A program made the translations under genes and the position numbers. The notes under the pieces are model-generated. The model was not told the origin of the DNA. It saw nothing but the letters and a program-made list of their open reading frames with translations, and ran no database searches. 64,000 nt of DNA from Cupriavidus sp. EM10 (GTDB taxonomy: Bacteria; Pseudomonadota; Gammaproteobacteria; Burkholderiales; Burkholderiaceae), in the NCBI RefSeq assembly GCF_018729255.1, contig NZ_CP076061.1:2418001-2482000 (forward strand), written 5' to 3'. How positions within the stretch are numbered: the first letter of the stretch is position 1; each line of letters opens with the position of its first letter. Of this stretch, positions 62,378 through 64,000 are shown piece by piece.

Positions 62378-62392
62378 ACTGCCCGGCGATTG

Positions 62393-63319
62393 TCAGGCCG
62401 CGTGCGCCCGTAGCGTATCGATCAGCAGGCTCATCGACGCCGACACCGGCCTGCCGCGCCGGGTGACGATGCCGTACGGCCCCAGCTTGATCGGCAGGGG
62501 CAGCGGCAGCACGGCCAGCGCGCCAAGCTGCGCGTAGTAGGCGGCCACCGATTCGGGCAGCACGGCGATCAGTTCGCTGTCGATCAGCAGCGAGGTGGTC
62601 ATCAGCACGGCGGCCGTTTCGATGGTCGACGGCGGCGCGGGCACGCCGGCGTCCTCGAACGAGCGGTCCAGCAGCGCCCGCATCGGGCTGGGACGCGGCT
62701 GCATGATCCACGGGAAGCGGGTCAGTTCGGCAAAGGCCAGCGTGCGCTGGCCCGCCAGCGGATGCTGCGGCCCGACCACGATGGCCAGGCCCTCGTCGCC
62801 AAGCTGCTCGAAATCGAGCGCGGTGCTGTCCCAGCCTTCGGGCACGCGGCCCAGGACCACGTCGAGCTGGTCGCGTTCCAGCAGGGGCATCAGCACGTCG
62901 CTGGTATCGACCTGCACCGCGATTTCCAGCTGCGGATGGTCGCGATTGAGCTGGCGGATCGCGCTGGCCAGCAGCCCCGGCGTGGGCGCCATCACCGCGC
63001 CGACGCGCACGCGTCCGATCTTGCCCGATTCCAGCGCCACCAGTTCGTCGCGCAACCCGGCCATATCGGCAAACACGAGCTTGGCGTAGCGCGTGGCGGC
63101 GCCGCCAAAACGGGTGGCCCGCAGGCCGCGCGCATGCCGTTCGAACAGCGCCACGCCCAGCAAATCTTCCATGTCCTGCAGCATCTTGCTGACGGCTGGC
63201 TGGGACAGCGTCAGCGCTTCGGCCGCCTGGCGAAGCGACCCGCGCTCTTCGATGGCTACCAGCAGGCGCAGGTGCTGCATCTTCAGGCGGTTGTGCAGGG
63301 CGGAGACGGACGGGATCAT
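62393..63319 (-). CDS. LysR family regulator (GbpR/galactose-binding-like)
   Basis: A 308-residue LTTR with HTH MQHLRLLVAIEERGSLRQAA and LTLSQPAVSKMLQDMEDLLG, and an effector domain with FERHARGLRATRFGGAATRY, KIGRVRVGAVMAPTPGLL and DVVLGRVPEGWDS. The subgroup often regulates sugar-acid or aromatic-acid catabolism. It converges on the aldolase gene 15 bases away and probably controls the aldolase and the divergent Bug-PdxA-RhmD operon, although no binding site was identified. Confidence 0.85.
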   Translation of the reverse strand: MIPSVSALHNRLKMQHLRLLVAIEERGSLRQAAEALTLSQPAVSKMLQDMEDLLGVALFERHARGLRATRFGGAATRYAKLVFADMAGLRDELVALESGKIGRVRVGAVMAPTPGLLASAIRQLNRDHPQLEIAVQVDTSDVLMPLLERDQLDVVLGRVPEGWDSTALDFEQLGDEGLAIVVGPQHPLAGQRTLAFAELTRFPWIMQPRPSPMRALLDRSFEDAGVPAPPSTIETAAVLMTTSLLIDSELIAVLPESVAAYYAQLGALAVLPLPLPIKLGPYGIVTRRGRPVSASMSLLIDTLRAHAA

Positions 63320-63525
63320 GGCCGGGCTCTTGGCGGATGGGGCGTCATTCTAATGCGGCGGCCCCTGGCGCAGGGGCGCCGGGCGGTAAATCTTCCACAG
63401 GGTGCGCAGCGCTACATGGCGCTGGCTGGCCTTGCGCGGAGGGATGGCCGCCAACGCGGGGCGGGCGCCAGCGGAACGGAACTTGCAGGGATTGCAGGTT
63501 TCAAGCCACACGCAAGGAGACCCAG

Positions 63526-64000
63526 ATGACACAGCAGACCCCGAAGAATCGCTGGTTCAACCCCGGTGTATCCGATGCCGGCAGCGACTGGGCCGTACAC
63601 GACCAGACCGAGGATTTTGGCGGACCGGATTCCTATCCGCGCCCCTGGGCACGCGGCCGCCAGGCTGACGCCCGCGCCTATGAAGGATCGCGGGTCGATC
63701 CGGCCGCCTATGGCATTGCTGACGACGATGGCCTGCGCACGGCGCCCGGCCGGGCCCGCTGGCATCGCGCAGCGGACGTGAACTGGCAGGACCGGCATGA
63801 AGACGGCGCATTGCGCCATCGGCCCGGGGCGGGCGGCCGCGTGGCGGGCGTACCGCGCGAGGAAGAGCGAGGTTACGGTGGTGGCTACGGTGGTGGCTAC
63901 GGTGGTGGCTACGGTGAGCCGGTCCATCGGTCCGAGCCGGTCTGGCCAAAGGGCTATGTCCGCTCGGACGAACGCATTCGCGACGACGTCTGCATGCGCC
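63526..64000 (+). CDS. BON-domain-type protein, C-terminus cut by window edge
   Basis: Starts at ATG 63526 with AAGGAG upstream and runs off the right edge. The ~158 visible residues are charged and disordered-looking (NRWFNPGVSDAGSDWAVHDQ, YEGSRVDPAAYG) and include three exact copies of a 12-base unit encoding Tyr-Gly-Gly-Gly (YGGGYGGGYGGGYGEP). The last part, WPKGYVRSDERIRDDVCMR, is the usual lead into a BON domain, so the domain itself probably lies beyond the window. No signal peptide is visible. BON proteins bind phospholipid membranes or support envelope stability. Confidence 0.7.
   Translation, partial: MTQQTPKNRWFNPGVSDAGSDWAVHDQTEDFGGPDSYPRPWARGRQADARAYEGSRVDPAAYGIADDDGLRTAPGRARWHRAADVNWQDRHEDGALRHRPGAGGRVAGVPREEERGYGGGYGGGYGGGYGEPVHRSEPVWPKGYVRSDERIRDDVCMR

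Overview
The window looks like chromosome or megaplasmid sequence from a high-GC betaproteobacterium of the order Burkholderiales, most probably Cupriavidus or a close Ralstonia relative. This is inferred from three Bug-type (tripartite tricarboxylate) solute-binding proteins, DUF2789, the DUF3649/PepSY/DUF3325 iron-uptake trio, a long acidic RpoD and many LysR/AraC/IclR/GntR-regulated catabolic clusters. No rRNA, tRNA, CRISPR array, prophage or insertion sequence was recognised.

Layout. 1-4.5 kb: a partial secreted protein, DUF2789, a 5-carboxymethyl-2-hydroxymuconate isomerase-like gene, MgtC, IclR and an acyl-CoA synthetase. 4.5-9.2 kb: an iron-acquisition operon (DUF3649, PepSY, DUF3325, TonB-dependent receptor) behind a Fur-like palindrome. 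9.2-24.8 kb: AraC and carboxymuconolactone decarboxylase-like genes, a degraded HAD protein, a chemoreceptor, an EAL-CBS-GGDEF protein facing a response regulator, cardiolipin synthase, TetR, DAHP synthase, a flavoprotein, a redoxin and ProQ. 24.9-29.7 kb: a catabolic operon (dehydrogenase, FAH-family hydrolase, SDR, Bug protein) divergent from a helix-turn-helix/citrate-synthase fusion. 29.9-39.4 kb: cspA, an rpoD outside the usual rpsU-dnaG context, an acyltransferase, lipoproteins, a YddG-like exporter, MscS, a sterol-desaturase-like enzyme and a DUF4410 protein. 39.5-42.2 kb: an N-terminally truncated CdiA/filamentous-haemagglutinin fragment with a low-GC toxin end and an adjacent putative immunity gene. 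42.2-46.4 kb: Bug, ornithine cyclodeaminase-like and PhnD-like genes divergent from a HutC-type GntR regulator. 46.4-57.9 kb: envelope and lipid genes (Gly/Tyr lipoprotein, EEP nuclease plus PLD-VTT fusion, GntP permease, patatin), an Old Yellow Enzyme and a YefM-YoeB pair. 58-64 kb: a sugar-acid cluster (rhamnonate-dehydratase-like enzyme, PdxA-like dehydrogenase, Bug protein, DHDPS-family aldolase, LysR) and a partial BON-domain protein.

A striking whole-window signal is that seven genes carry what looks like a single missing base, several of them in short homopolymers: the CHMI-like gene, IclR, the PepSY protein, ProQ, the YddG-like exporter, the CDI immunity gene and the Old Yellow Enzyme. 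This pattern suggests residual consensus errors more than gene decay; the affected genes are described with the frame restored. The most interesting biology is the orphan toxin/immunity module, the citrate-synthase-like regulator with its AT-rich operator region, a perfect inverted pair of DnaA-box sequences and the orphan rpoD.
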